Assembly (NCBI GenBank): GCA_009760855.2
Contig: WPIO01000053.1
Coordinates: forward strand, 2,661,001-2,725,000
Direction: 5' to 3'
DNA from: Cristatella mucedo
Taxonomy: Eukaryota > Bryozoa > Phylactolaemata > Cristatellidae
DNA length: 64,000 nucleotides
In this document: positions 54,201-64,000 of the stretch, piece by piece
Numbering within the stretch: the stretch's first letter is position 1
Layout of the letters: the number at the start of each line of letters is the position of its first letter
Program-made: the position numbers and the translations under genes
Notes under the pieces: model-generated
What the model saw: only the letters and a program-made list of their open reading frames with translations
Databases searched by the model: none
What the model was told of the DNA's origin: nothing

Positions 54201-57200
54201 GCGAGTGCAACGAAGACCAAAACGGATGTCGGACCAGACGGACGAGTTTCGGTGCGTCCCACAGTCGGTAGGTGCGTACGGGCCGCCGAAGCCCATCTCA
54301 AGCTCAAACCGTTCTACTGCTCATCAGGTGCTTCATACGGTCGCACCATGGCCGGCCGCCTGCTTCGTGGCCTGACTGCCTGTCGCTGCTGACTGATTCC
54401 GCAGCCGTGACCGGCTGGTCGCCGAGGCTGGCAGTCAAAGTTCCGTCATACGATAGGGCGGGGTCGGCCATTGACCTTCCGCCACGAAAAGGGGCCAAGC
54501 AAGGCGGGGTGTGGGGGGCACAGCGGCAGCGGCGGCTGATAACTCCTGGCATACAATCGCGCCGAGACATCGGGTGAGCCTTCCCAGGCGCAGGCGGCAG
54601 AGGAGGAGGCGGAGGAGGCCAGCGCGGCGCCGCTCTCACCGACGATGTACAGGTATTCCGGGTTCACGAAGGAGAATCGCGGCTGGGCGCGCAGCGACGA
54701 CGCATTGAATTGAAAGTTGACAAGGTCGGGATGGTACAGCCGAGCTTGATACTGCGTGGCTTCCTTAAAGACAAGCAAGCAGAGACTCGACAAACGACTG
54801 GACAGCGCCGCGAACCGAAGCATCTCGAGAAACTCTCTCTCTCTCTCTCTTTCACACACAGACACACACAGAGACACACAGACACACACAGAGACACAGA
54901 CACACACACACACATACACACAGAGCGAGCAGCGGATCTGTCTGCTGCTGTGAGCATCTCCTCTGCCTGCACGCTAACTTCTGTCGCCAAGCGGCCACTT
55001 TCAAGAGGGACAAGCACTGCACCGCCAATCACGAGGTTTCTGACGAAAATTTTTCCACAGCAAAGATTGCCCTAATCGTGCACGTGTCGCCTCTGCAGTG
55101 CAAGCGCACGATGAGATGTGTGTGAGGACACACCGATGTGGCATTTGCAGTTACTTGGCTAACACGCAAAAGCTTATCAAGAGTCACGAGCACTGAGCGC
55201 TCTGCTTGGACATGGCAACCCAGTCCCATAGATGTTCAATCGGGTGAAGGTCTGGACTTTGACTCGTTAACTGCAACAATGTGAAATGTGGGAAACATCG
55301 AGAAACTGCAATAAAACTCTGACAGTATTTTTCAGATCGTTGTACTCTTGATAAATAAAATTAGTGCCAAGCAGTCGTAATGCACTTTGCATAGCAATGT
55401 CGCTCAGGATTCGTAGGTAGGTAACTTATACATAATTCATTTGTATAGCACTTTAAGATAATTTAATCACTTTTCAGGGACTTAACATATACCATGAGGC
55501 TCGAGCCCACGACCTCGGTCATTCACATTGACCTCGGTCGGGCGAGCATCTTAAGCACTGGGCCAAACCAGCGTGGCAACTTTACTCAGTATGCCCTCAA
55601 TGAGGTGACATTCCTCACACTGCCAACTGTGAGGCCGCCCCAATATCATGACTGATCCAGACTCAAACTTAACAGTATGTTGCAAGCAGGCATCACCATA
55701 TGCATGGTCACTCCTTCATCGAACGCAGGATCGACTTATCAACTTTTGCAGGTGACATCGAGTGTGAACTCACTTTCTTATGAACAACACTTTAACCCTT
55801 TCTGCATATAGGATCATATGCTAATTCTCTTGAAATTGACGCTGTCCACCACAGCTAACTTGCTCCCTCTTCTGACCCTCTTGACCTTCTGACCCTCTTC
55901 TCGATATTCTTTTCCTTAAGACCTCCCTCCTCGAAGCAATATTAGCACACGACACGACGCTGACCAGCATTGTGCTGTAGCAGTGCATCCAGGTGGATCG
56001 GTACGTCCCACCCAAAACACTCTTATATTTAAGGCGGACAGAAAAAAAAGCAAGGAATCATAGATGTAGACTTGTAAGGCTGCCAAAAAGTTATGCCCTA
56101 CTGTCTGTCTCCCACTCGGCATTTGAGGATTATTAGGGGGCTCGTCCATCCACTTTAGCTAGGGTTAAGTCCAATTGTTTAGAAAAATAGTCAAAGATGG
56201 ATCAATACCCCAACAGTTTTAATATCTGCAATCAATCATATTCTTAACCAATCACAAACAGGCACACAACCCACAGATGCCAATTGCAGTTCAGCAGAGG
56301 GGGTTTCTCAAACTTGTTCGTGGCTTGTCTGTCGTGAGCGTTGCAGTTGCCACATTACTCCACTTCTCGCCGACCTGCACTGGCTACCAGTCAAGCAACG
56401 GATTGACTTCAAGGTTTTGTCGCTCATTTTTAGGTCCCTTCATTCTATGGCTCCAGCCTATCTCTCCGACATACTCCCCCATCAGGCCAAGCATCGTACC
56501 ACCTGCTTTTCGAAATCCAACAGTCTACAAATACCTCGTACAAACCTTAAATCCTTTGGAGACCGTGCATTTAGTTCGTATGCTCCCAAAGCTTGGAACT
56601 CCCTCCCGACCTGCGTCAGAACATCCCCTCACCTGACCACATTTAAAAGGAACTTAAAAACACACCTATTTAGGACAGCATTTAGTGGGTCCCTGTGATT
56701 CGTCCTTCACGTGCTTATGCGTGCTGACACTGTGCATGCTGCCACTAACCACATTTGCATGCTGACCCTGTGCATGTCACCCCTAACCATGTTATTCATT
56801 TTGTTTGTTTTTCAAGCATGATTTTACTTACCATTCAATTGCATTTCCCTTTGCAGCAAATGTAAAGCGCCTAGAAAGAGATTAAGTTCTCTGAGGGCGC
56901 TTTATCAAATACATTATTATTATTATTATTATTATTCGTAGGGCAGATGGCCCCTATTAGAGACTCCCTACCCTATTGTCGCAATTGGACTGCAATCCCA
57001 TGCCGTCCTACTCATGTTCTCTCTCCTCTTTCATGTCGTCTCGATTGAACTCAGTGCTAAATTTTTCATCTAGACTAAGACGACCACCAGTCCTTTACAC
57101 CTTGTTTTAATTACAACCCTGCGTACGAGCTGCATATATATCTGTTGCTGCTCACCATAAGGAATATTATAAATGCTAGAACACACCTGCAAAAAATCAG

Positions 57201-60129
57201 GGGGGATTTAATTTAAAAATAAAAGACCGTGCATATACTACTACTACTACTGCTGCTGCTACTACTACTGCTACTAATAATAGTTCTTTAACATGGCTCC
57301 CTAGGAGACATAATTGCTATCCTCAGATGCTGTACAACTTCCTGAAAGAGAATCAGTACCAAGGATTAGTGACCTACAAGGTATCAAACTTACAAAGATC
57401 AACATGACTCACACACTACAACATGACAAAACTCACGACAGCCGGTTAATAAGACCTATGGCTGGTAACATGCATCGAAGCATGCAAAGCATACCGGAAC
57501 AATAACAGACAAGTTCACTGGGGTAAAGGCACAGCTCACCAGAACAGGTGCGTCTTGAGCATAAAGGCATAAATGGTAACGTAATTTAATGTAATGTATT
57601 TCCTTCTGTAACTCCACAAAACCATAAAGATTATATGGGTGTTACGCAGGAGAGTTTGCATAGCGCACTCACAGCCTAAGCCGCTTTCGGTATGCATTCG
57701 GTAGCCAACAGACTTCATCTCACTCAACAAACAGAACGCGGGAAGCATAGCAGAGTCAGGAGAGCAGTTGAGCTAGTGAGTAGCATGGAAGTAGCAGCTC
57801 AGGACCGCTGAAAAAGATGAGCCATAGTCAGCAGCGGGAGAGTCGTTGTCGTTGCGTAAGAAAAATGGTGCACGGTCATTGCAGGTGCTGACAGCAAAAG
57901 TAAAGAGTAAATTTTAGCCGATCAATAGTCAATATAGAGCAGCAGCAGCAGCAGAAGAGCCTTAGCTGCCATCTCTCTGCCTGCAGTGAGCCTCAAAGGA
58001 TTGCCTACTGAAGGATTACCACCTCCTCGCTCCTCACGACGACCTGAGTCGCGAGGAGCAAGCTCCAGGACACGAACCTGGGGCAGATTGCTATTAACTT
58101 CCCACAACTTAATGACAAGACCAACCGAATAGCTTTGTGCAAGCCTATCGCCACCCTCAAGTTAGAAGTCCTCACCCTTAAGAAGGGGCCATTTAGCCCG
58201 TTCGTCTGCCCATAATCCAGCGGTGCTATTTCAGAACTTGTCACTCAATGAGCTCACTGTTTCCACTGTCAAGTCGGCCTACTTTGTCGTCAGCAGTGTA
58301 GCTACTTCATCCCACCACTTAGTTCTATCTGAGCTTCACCAGCTCTCTATTAAGCATCGATTCGACTTTAAGATCCTCTGCTTATGCGTGCTGACACTGT
58401 GCATGCTGCCACTAACCACATTTGCATGCTGACCCTGTGCAAGTCACCCCTAACCATGTTATTCATTTTGTTTGTTTATCAAGCATGATTTTACTCACCA
58501 TTCAATTGCATTTCCCTTTGCAGTAAATGTAAAGCGCCTAGAGAGAGATTAAGTTCTCTGAGGGCGCTTTATCAAGTGCATTACTATTATTACGAGACAG
58601 GGGTAGGGGCTAACAGGCCTCTTCACTTGTTTGCACCAGCCTTCCTACCCGACCTTGCTCTGCCACTTTGCACTTACACTACCTGCTCCCCAGATTTCTG
58701 TACCGGATTCAAGCCATTTTCGTAATAAATTGAAGTCTTTTGGGCCTTTACTTAGTATGAATCAAAAGTCAGAAACGAGCTTCCGGATTGTGTGATCACC
58801 TGCATCGACTTTGCATCACTCTAGCATTAGATAAAGATGCATTTGTTTACCTCAACTTAACATGTACTTATGTGAACTTCTTTTACCTGTGTTTTGCAAT
58901 CTTACTGCATGATTTAGTGCACCTTACTAAACAGAGTCCTACTAACTAATGATCCCGAGTGTTTTATTCGTATTATTTTGGATGCTCGTATAAGTATGAC
59001 AACTTTCTCTCAAGTAGCAATACAAATAGAATTATTTTTATTTTTATGCAATCTGCGATACACATCCAGAATCTCCCAATTGCCTATGGGCGTGAGTAAA
59101 AAGAAAATCACAGGGATTCAGTTTCAGTAAGCTATGGTTGGGGCAACAGCACCGGTCGGAGATCAACACGGACGAAACGAGAACAACCGGCTGTGCCGCC
59201 CTAGCGGAGCACTCCGGAGGACATTGAAACGCGACCGATCGACCCCCCACCTAAGCATCTTGCACGGCGTCTTTGAAAGCGGCACGAAAAAGACGAAGCT
59301 GGAGGTTGAGCCAGCACCGCTAGCTTACTATCAAAAATCGGCGACAGTCTTCTCGCTGGAAGACTTTGCACGCTTCGACTTTCTGCTTCAGGAATGACCA
59401 GTCGACGAGCGGCAAGCGAACGTGCTCGAGAATCTTAGGCATTTCCGGAGTCCTCGACAGCATGTCGTGCGCCAGCCACACCATCACCGCGTTGTACACC
59501 TGCTCCTCTTTCTTCACGTTGAGAGTGTCTTGTTTGAGCATCTCGATCAGCTCGTCGACCCGCAGAGCAAGAAACTCCTCGGAGGTCACGACTTCGCAGA
59601 AGTGCAGCCGACAGAAGTCCTTTGAAGTTTTCAGCAACTTCAGGCAGCCGTACATATCGGCGATCCGCACGATTCCGATGCAGTTGTCCGGCGTGATGTG
59701 CGTAAGCAGGAACTCCTCGGCACGCTCAAGCACCGTCCGAATCTGCAAGATCGATGCGGCCACGAGCGTTTCCTCGACGTTATCCACAGTCAGGTTAATC
59801 TCTCTCGAGTAGACCCAGTTGAGAATGACTTCGAAGGCGAGCGGCGTGATCTCCTGAACGCTGATCTTGCTGCTCTCGCGCTCAAGCACGTTGCCAGTGA
59901 ACATGGCCCTGAAGTAAGGGCTAGCCGAGGCCAGCATTAACTTGTGCGCACCAAACTCCCTATTTTCCACCGCTATCGTGATGTCGCACAGCTGCTGGCT
60001 TAGCCACAACGAGTGGATAACGTCGAGGACGTCGGCGAAGTGGACATGCTTCGGACGAGCATCTTCGCAGACACAACGAGGCAGGCTTTCGACAGCCGTG
60101 TCAGAAATGAAGGATTTAGTAGAATCCAT
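47736..60129 (-). CDS. Kelch-like (BTB-BACK-Kelch) protein, complete, six exons
   Basis: Probable substrate adaptor of Cul3 ubiquitin ligases (family role). Exons 60129-59329, 54763-54640, 52680-52294, 51752-51637, 50976-50807 and 48099-47736 join in phase to 653 residues plus stop. The BTB domain is roughly residues 30-135 (CDITIAVENREFGAHKLMLA), BACK about 140-250 (HITPDNCIGIVRIADMYGC) and EATQYQARL leads into the propeller. Six Gly-Gly blades follow: YIVGG, YVVGGSDG, YAFGGSTG, YVMGGYDG, FIAGG and FAFGG, with VERYDP/W partners such as VERYDPNSNMW and VDSYDPRSDAWE. Two blade-defining GG or YD...W units are completed only across exon joins, which supports the splicing. Blade 6 carries a long Ala/Pro-rich insert before EWRCVSALP, and the protein ends at RFGCCSS. 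I cannot choose a KLHL number. Confidence 0.92.
48450..48590 (+). mobile_element. LINE family B tail, decayed
   Basis: TTGACATGCTTCCTTTCCAG then a degenerate hairpin and GGGTGCTATGCATATG. Confidence 0.55.
48605..48755 (-). mobile_element. S2 SINE
   Basis: GCATAGCACCCTAGCAGAAC, TATTCAGGAGCTTCACGTAT, CCACTGGGCCAAACCAGCTC. Confidence 0.75.
49070..50010 (+). mobile_element. LINE family B, long decayed copy
   Basis: RT motif remnant YCHADDEMLY (normally YADD) near 49160, then RT C-terminus and 3' UTR, broken by AAT repeats at 49640-49695. Confidence 0.65.
49640..49695 (+). repeat. AAT/ATAATA-rich simple repeat
   Basis: Imperfect AATATA/ATAATAATA stretch within a LINE-B remnant. Confidence 0.8.
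50275..50408 (-). mobile_element. S1 SINE
   Basis: Complement has GCCACTGCAAGCGACG and CATTTATTCGAGTCCTGCAG. Confidence 0.55.
50807..50976 (-). CDS. Kelch-like exon 5 (blade 4-5)
   Basis: Acceptor CTGCCCGTTGCAG, SDRWETVAPMRFPRSMCCAA, LVFIAGG, then an atypical PSARPIAQNEVNGSC stretch, donor TCGTG|GTGAGC in phase 2. Without splicing the frame stops one codon later. Confidence 0.85.
51200..51278 (+). repeat. (AC)n microsatellite
   Basis: AC/GC-containing start then about 28 clean AC units, abutting an S2 SINE. Confidence 0.93.
51280..51410 (-). mobile_element. S2 SINE
   Basis: ATTTATACGGCACCCTAAGA, GGGCTTGAGCCCACAACCTC, CCTGAGCCAAACCAAG; abuts an AC array. Confidence 0.72.
51637..51752 (-). 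CDS. Kelch-like exon 4 (blade 4)
   Basis: Acceptor GACTCCATTTTAG, DMNVRRSMAASAYMHGYFYV, MGGYDGLHDLADVERYDVK, donor AAG|GTTAGT, phase 0. Confidence 0.92.
52294..52680 (-). CDS. Kelch-like exon 3 (blades 1-3)
   Basis: Acceptor CTCTTTTCTGCAG, RVDRYHAASGEWSRL, LYVVGGSDGAHSV, VYAFGGSTGYESLSSVERYD, donor AAAG|GTATTT. Confidence 0.93.
52845..53045 (+). repeat. AC-rich minisatellite with AAGC(T/A)GAC units
   Basis: ACACACAAGCTGACACACAT-like and AAGCAGACACAC units repeated about twelve times. Confidence 0.88.
54640..54763 (-). CDS. Kelch-like exon 2 (end of BACK, first strand)
   Basis: Acceptor TTGTCTTTAAG, EATQYQARLYHPDLVN through RFSFVNPEYLYIVG, donor GTCG|GTGAGA, phase 1. The donor lies inside the blade 1 Gly-Gly. 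Confidence 0.9.
54830..54918 (+). repeat. CT then ACACAG compound repeat
   Basis: (CT)9 followed by CACACAGAGACACAGA-type units in the kelch-like intron 1 just upstream of exon 2. Confidence 0.88.
55430..55575 (-). mobile_element. S2 SINE
   Basis: ATTTGTATAGCACTTTAAGA, GGCTCGAGCCCACGACCTCG, GCACTGGGCCAAACCAGC. Confidence 0.75.
56265..56937 (+). mobile_element. LINE family B, best preserved 3' end
   Basis: Open frame SLIFRSLHSMAPAYLSDILP through KTHLFRTAFSGSL (to 56698), a GCATGCTGACACTGTGCATG-rich 3' UTR, the complete hairpin (56865-56911) and an ATT tail. 5'-truncated. Confidence 0.88.
57585..57865 (-). mobile_element. LINE family A 3' end fragment
   Basis: Begins AATGTAATGTATTTCC and runs to the region upstream of the stop codon. 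Confidence 0.75.
57930..58075 (-). mobile_element. S1 SINE, diverged
   Basis: Complement of GAGCCTTAGCTGCCATCTCT, GCCTGCAGTGAGCCTCAAAG and a duplicated head; borders approximate. Confidence 0.45.
58280..58600 (+). mobile_element. LINE family B, deletion derivative
   Basis: The coding end jumps directly to the 3' UTR near 58380; hairpin and tail intact and very like 56720-56935. Confidence 0.75.
58615..59045 (+). mobile_element. LINE family B, old copy
   Basis: Degenerate coding end and a tail resembling GTAGCAATACAAATAGAATT followed by T-rich sequence. Confidence 0.4.
59329..60129 (-). CDS. Kelch-like exon 1 (BTB and most of BACK)
   Basis: 267 codons from MDSTKSFISD to CRRFLI, donor ATA|GTAAGC, phase 0. 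One uninterrupted open frame; other frames across it are shadows. Confidence 0.95.
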
Positions 60130-60490
60130 GTCTCGAACACGTGCACGCAGAAAGTGAAGCGGCGGGAGTGGTCAATCACATCCTTACACTGTTCCTGCTG
60201 GTGGAGCCGGCGGCTCAACGTGATGTAGCCGAGCTCAGCAAGTCAAAGAAGCCGGCCGCCGCGTTCAGGGAGAAAACGGAGTCGCTGTGTATTGTCTGGT
60301 GGGCGGTAAGATCTATGTGTAGGCTACGGAAAGCTGCATTCAACGCGAGGCATCCGTTTTTACTTGTTTTTGATGAAAACAAAAATTAATTTCTATCCGG
60401 TAAATTGTATGCTTTAGTTTGATCTCACGAGTCTCCTCGGCTTGGGCGTTGTACGGCAACCCCCCCCCCCTTCGCCGACGTGTAATCGAC
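60130..60490. promoter_or_regulatory. Presumed bidirectional promoter
   Basis: The 361-bp gap between two opposed start codons must hold the 5' UTRs and probably both core promoters. A run of ten C sits at about 60461-60470. No TATA box assigned. Confidence 0.45.
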
Positions 60491-60709
60491 ATGGCGGATA
60501 AGGAAGACGCCGCCGCCGCCGTCGCCGCGCCGGCTGCCGCCCCGGAGGAGAAAAGCCCATTGCTGGCCAGCGATGACCAAAGTTCCGTGGTTGGAGATAA
60601 GGTAGCTCCGGAGAAGCCGAAGACTGCGGATTCGTCTCAATCGCGTTCCGATGGCTCGCCGCTACCTCCGAAAGGAATACCTAGCGGTGCTGCCGGGACT
60701 TTCTACAAG
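60491..60709 (+). CDS. First coding exon of an unidentified protein with acidic dileucine-like motif
   Basis: ATG in good context (CGACATGGCG) opens MADKEDAAAAVAAPAAAPEE, then KSPLLASD, a Ser/Pro/Lys-rich stretch and GIPSGAAGTFYK, ending at AAG|GTAGAG in phase 0 after 73 codons. EEKSPLLASD resembles acidic dileucine sorting signals seen at the N-termini of endolysosomal membrane proteins, but this is inference. No convincing downstream exon was found before 64000. It starts 361 bp from the kelch-like start on the opposite strand. Confidence 0.45.
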
Positions 60710-61207
60710 GTAGAGCCTGTTCGCATAGCGAGGAAATCTGCTGGCCGGCTCTTATTTCTTGGAAACATTCTGAAAATTCAGCGCGAACTTAATTGACCAA
60801 AAGCAGCCCCCTCGGTCGGTTTGATAGTTCTCACTTTCGTGAGGGGGTGTACAGGTGGAGAGAGAGAGACCGCCGAGGGTGTAAGCGGCGGCTCTCCGCA
60901 GTGCTGTCGGCGATCTGTGCGATGCCTGTTCAGTACGTCAGTGGGACTCCAGAGAGTTTCGCGAAGTGCCACCTGACCGGCGCTTTCCTTACCGAGCCGT
61001 CGCCATAGCCTGGCCCGTAGCCTAACCGCAGGAGCCGGCTGATGTTTGACGTTGAAGATCCATGATCAGCCGGCTGTGACCGATGGCGCTGAGCTGGCAG
61101 TGCAGCGGCACGATACGGCCATGTGCCGCTAGGCTGTGAGCCCTAACTTTCAAAGTATAGCTTGTGTTACATGGCCACTTCGTTTCAACGTAATCTGTCA
61201 AAGGCAG

Positions 61208-61370
61208 CCGTGATAGCCCAGGAGGTAAGGTGCTCACTCCTCGCGACCGGGGTCGTAGGTTCGAATCGTATAGTGGGCGATCCTTTACTGCCAACTACAA
61301 GCAGTGGTGGTAGCCGTTAAGGCTCATCTTCCGCTGTACAAATGTGGCTGTTAAATCGGCCAATACTTTT
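61208..61370 (+). mobile_element. S1 SINE, well preserved
   Basis: A box TAGCCCAGGAGG, B box GGTTCGAATCG, body GTGGTAGCCGTTAAGGCTCA, tail GTGGCTGTTAAATCGGCCAA. Confidence 0.8.
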
Positions 61371-62307
61371 TTCTGACTAGGAAGAGTTTGTGAGGCTGTG
61401 CTGAGTGCTGGTGGACTTTGCTGGTATGGCCTACTGTGCAATCGCTTGGGCTATCTATGACTTGAGTAGCCAAGAGCTGGCTGGCCGCTGCCAGTAGCTG
61501 TTCGACCGGCTTGTCTCAGATCTTCAGCATATGATTGGAGGAGTGTGGAGTAAGCTGATTGTGTGTGGCATGGATGTGCATAGAGGATGGAAGGAGAGAA
61601 AGATATACCTCTATGCGTATGCACACATATCTATATACCTATGGAGGAATAGTCAAAGAGTGTGGAGGGACGGGGTAAATAGCAAGGGAAAAGTGGATGA
61701 GAGACCAGATATGGTAAGTTGTGTTACAGTTTTTTCAATGTATCAGCAGACGGATGTGTGGAGCAGGAAGGAAATAGGGGAGTTGGGTAGAGTGCAAGTG
61801 ACATGCTGATAAAAAATGCGTATTTCTATGTCAGGGCCTGGGTGGCCCAAAAATCCACGGACCCTGGTAATCAAGATATTGCCTCAAACGTTTCACCAGA
61901 ACGCGGGATATGACTGAGCTAGCATTATTTGTAGCAAGATAGTTTGTGCTACCATGCAGGTTGCATATGCCTGGTTAAAGAAAGCTCGCATCGTGTGCCT
62001 TTTTGTGCAGTTTCTGGAGCAACTTGGGGCTTTCGACGTAGTTGCCATTGCCGAATGATATTGTGTAGCACCGTCAGAGCACTGCAAAGTAACATTTACT
62101 GAATTTATTAAGCGTTTCTTAATTTCCTTAAGGATATATAAGGGTTTGAAGCAAGCTATTTCGTGCATGCGCAGCCCTAGGCTAGGACGTGGTGTGAGAC
62201 TAATGCAAGGGGCAATTAAACGGAAAGACCACTTAACAGTGTTTTCTGAAGAACCGAGGATCACATCATACTTTAAGACCTTTTTTTTAAGTCTTGACTT
62301 GCTCGGA

Positions 62308-62455
62308 ATGCCGAGCTGGTTTGGTCTAGTGGTTAAGGTGCTCGCCCCGACTAAGGTCTGACTGAGGTCGTGGGCTCGAGCCCCGAGGCATATGTGATGA
62401 GCCTGAATAGAGATTAAGTTCTCTTGGGGCGCTATATACATGAATTATATAGAAA
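62308..62455 (+). mobile_element. S2 SINE, well preserved
   Basis: A box region TGGTCTAGTGGTTAAGGTGC, B box region GTGGGCTCGAGCCCCGAGG, stem-loop AGAGATTAAGTTCTCT and GGGGCGCTATATACATGAAT. Confidence 0.85.
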
Positions 62456-63193
62456 TTTTTTGGGTGTGCCAAGGACAGTCGCAGTGCAGGCATTGAATTT
62501 CCACCATCTCACTATCTTTAGGCACTTTGTGCTTTCAGATCATCATAGTTGTGGCGCATCGCTGCTGGGGCTGCCAAAGCTTGTGTAGCCATAGTAAAAG
62601 ATTATTCAGCTCTTCTTTTTGGTCAGAATGCGTTACGCTTGCACTTTCTCGCACCAGCTGCACATGTATTTTCTTGCCTCGCCTCGAACCTTGTAGTCTG
62701 GCACATGTAGTCTGCATGCGCAGCAAACCGAATGTCGCATGCCTTGATCTGTCCTGAGGTTGTGACCGAGGCGCTGGTGAGCAAGGTGCACTTTCTAGTG
62801 TGGCATACTTGGCACGGCCTCTACATTTTCCTCTGCCGTGTGCTGACAGTGCGACCCAAGGTATTCTTGGGAAACTGCCACCGGCCTTTCAAAGTTTTAT
62901 GGGCTTCCTTCAACGACAATGCAGGCTAATGTTGTACCCCATCATGGGGTGGGGGCCGCATGGTTGGGTAGCTGTCCATTGAGACCAGGTAATTCATGAG
63001 GCCGTACTGCCACAGCTGGCTGCCATGGTGCAAGTTAATTGGCTGGGACGTGGCTTGACTGGCAAGACAGATGGAGGAGCTTTCAGCTGCCCACAATGTG
63101 CAGGCATGGCTAGCCTCGTTGGCTTGGAATCGTTACTGCAGTGGCTCAGTGCCACCAGCCCTTGGCCATGGCGTGGAAGCCTGTTGTCTTTTG

Positions 63194-63325
<132 letters not shown>

Positions 63326-63793
63326 AGAGTTGAAGAGCTTCGAGCTGCCCAACCCCTCAACCGGGGCAGCACTGCTGCTCGTGCCCCGACGTGCCCGGTC
63401 TGTGGAGCGATAGAGCACCTTGCCTTAGAAAAGCGGCCCCTGCATCTCCGCCCCTGCTTTCCCTCGGCTTTATCCCCGCTTTTCCTCAGTTTCATTCATG
63501 ATCCGCTCAGATCTTGCTCGTGTCGAGCGGCCTACACGAGATTCCAAACCAGCTGCAGTTATCAGGTGATGTGCAACGACACTCAGTGTCCTGAGCAGTC
63601 GGCCCAGTCTGGCGAACCGTCGCCAGCCAGCATTATGCATGGAATGCTCAGCTGTGCAAGTCTGAATGGACCCCCTTTCTTCCGGTGCATCAAAGGCTGC
63701 AGCTGCTATCTCGAGGCTGCTTGTTGACACTGTTGTCAGCCTTGGCAATATAAGGTCAGCGGATTCAGCAGCCTCACCATATAGTGTCATCAA

Positions 63794-64000
<207 letters not shown>

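Larger units (their letters stand above)
48100..54639 (-). other. Kelch-like introns 2-5, repeat content
   Basis: 48100-50806 has LINE-B (48450-48590; 49070-50010), S2 and S1; 51200-51410 AC array plus S2; 52681-54639 an AC/AAGCTGAC array, S1 fragments near 53490-53570 and 53700-53790, and poly-G/C runs near 53393, 53666 and 54143. Confidence 0.55.
54764..59328 (-). other. Kelch-like intron 1
   Basis: Contains S2 (55430-55575), LINE-B (56265-56937; 58280-58600; 58615-59045), LINE-A (57585-57865, minus), an S1 (57930-58075, minus) and a CT/CACAGA array (54830-54915). No other exon recognised. Confidence 0.6.

Overview
The window is animal nuclear DNA: multi-exon genes with GT-AG introns, GC-rich exons in AT-richer introns, dense non-LTR retrotransposons and tRNA-derived SINEs, and very long microsatellites. 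The repeat style (CR1/L2-like LINE tails, tRNA-SINEs) and protein sequences suggest a non-vertebrate metazoan, perhaps marine, but I cannot place it further. No prokaryotic, organellar or viral gene was seen.

Layout. (1) 71-14832, minus: mitochondrial prolyl-tRNA synthetase (PARS2-like), six exons, running off the left edge. One intron holds an uninterrupted (CAG)140 tract (CTG in the transcript) 39 nt from a splice donor. (2) 14833-18082: intergenic, packed with LINE-B and SINE copies. (3) 18083-41331, plus: translation initiation factor eIF2B beta (EIF2B2), ten exons assembled by homology and matching splice phase, plus one missing linker exon with a weak candidate. Its 11-kb fourth intron contains the last exon of another same-strand gene: a single-pass membrane protein with Cys cluster and PY motifs (32143-32723). 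(4) 41696-44316, minus: complete four-exon ZNF367-like C2H2 zinc-finger gene, tail-to-tail with EIF2B2 (364 bp between stops). (5) 47736-60129, minus: complete six-exon kelch-like (BTB-BACK-Kelch) gene, 653 residues. (6) 60491 onward, plus: first coding exon of an unidentified Ala/Pro-rich protein with an acidic dileucine-type motif, head-to-head with the kelch-like gene (361 bp between starts).

Repeats. LINE family A (YADD reverse transcriptase, tail ending GGAGATACATTACATT) and LINE family B (tail GGGCGCTTTATCAAATG plus ATT repeats) occur as more than 30 mostly 5'-truncated copies. SINE family S1 and SINE family S2 are tRNA-derived. S2 ends in the same 3' stem-loop as LINE B, which suggests mobilisation by LINE B. 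Several insertions are nested, two with visible target-site duplications. Long AG, AC/GT and AT microsatellites and poly-G/C runs of about 9-13 are scattered throughout.

The genes share no pathway beyond general housekeeping (mitochondrial aminoacylation, cytosolic initiation); transcription control and Cul3-type ubiquitination are separate roles. All gene calls come from reading the sequence; no alignment or transcript data was available.
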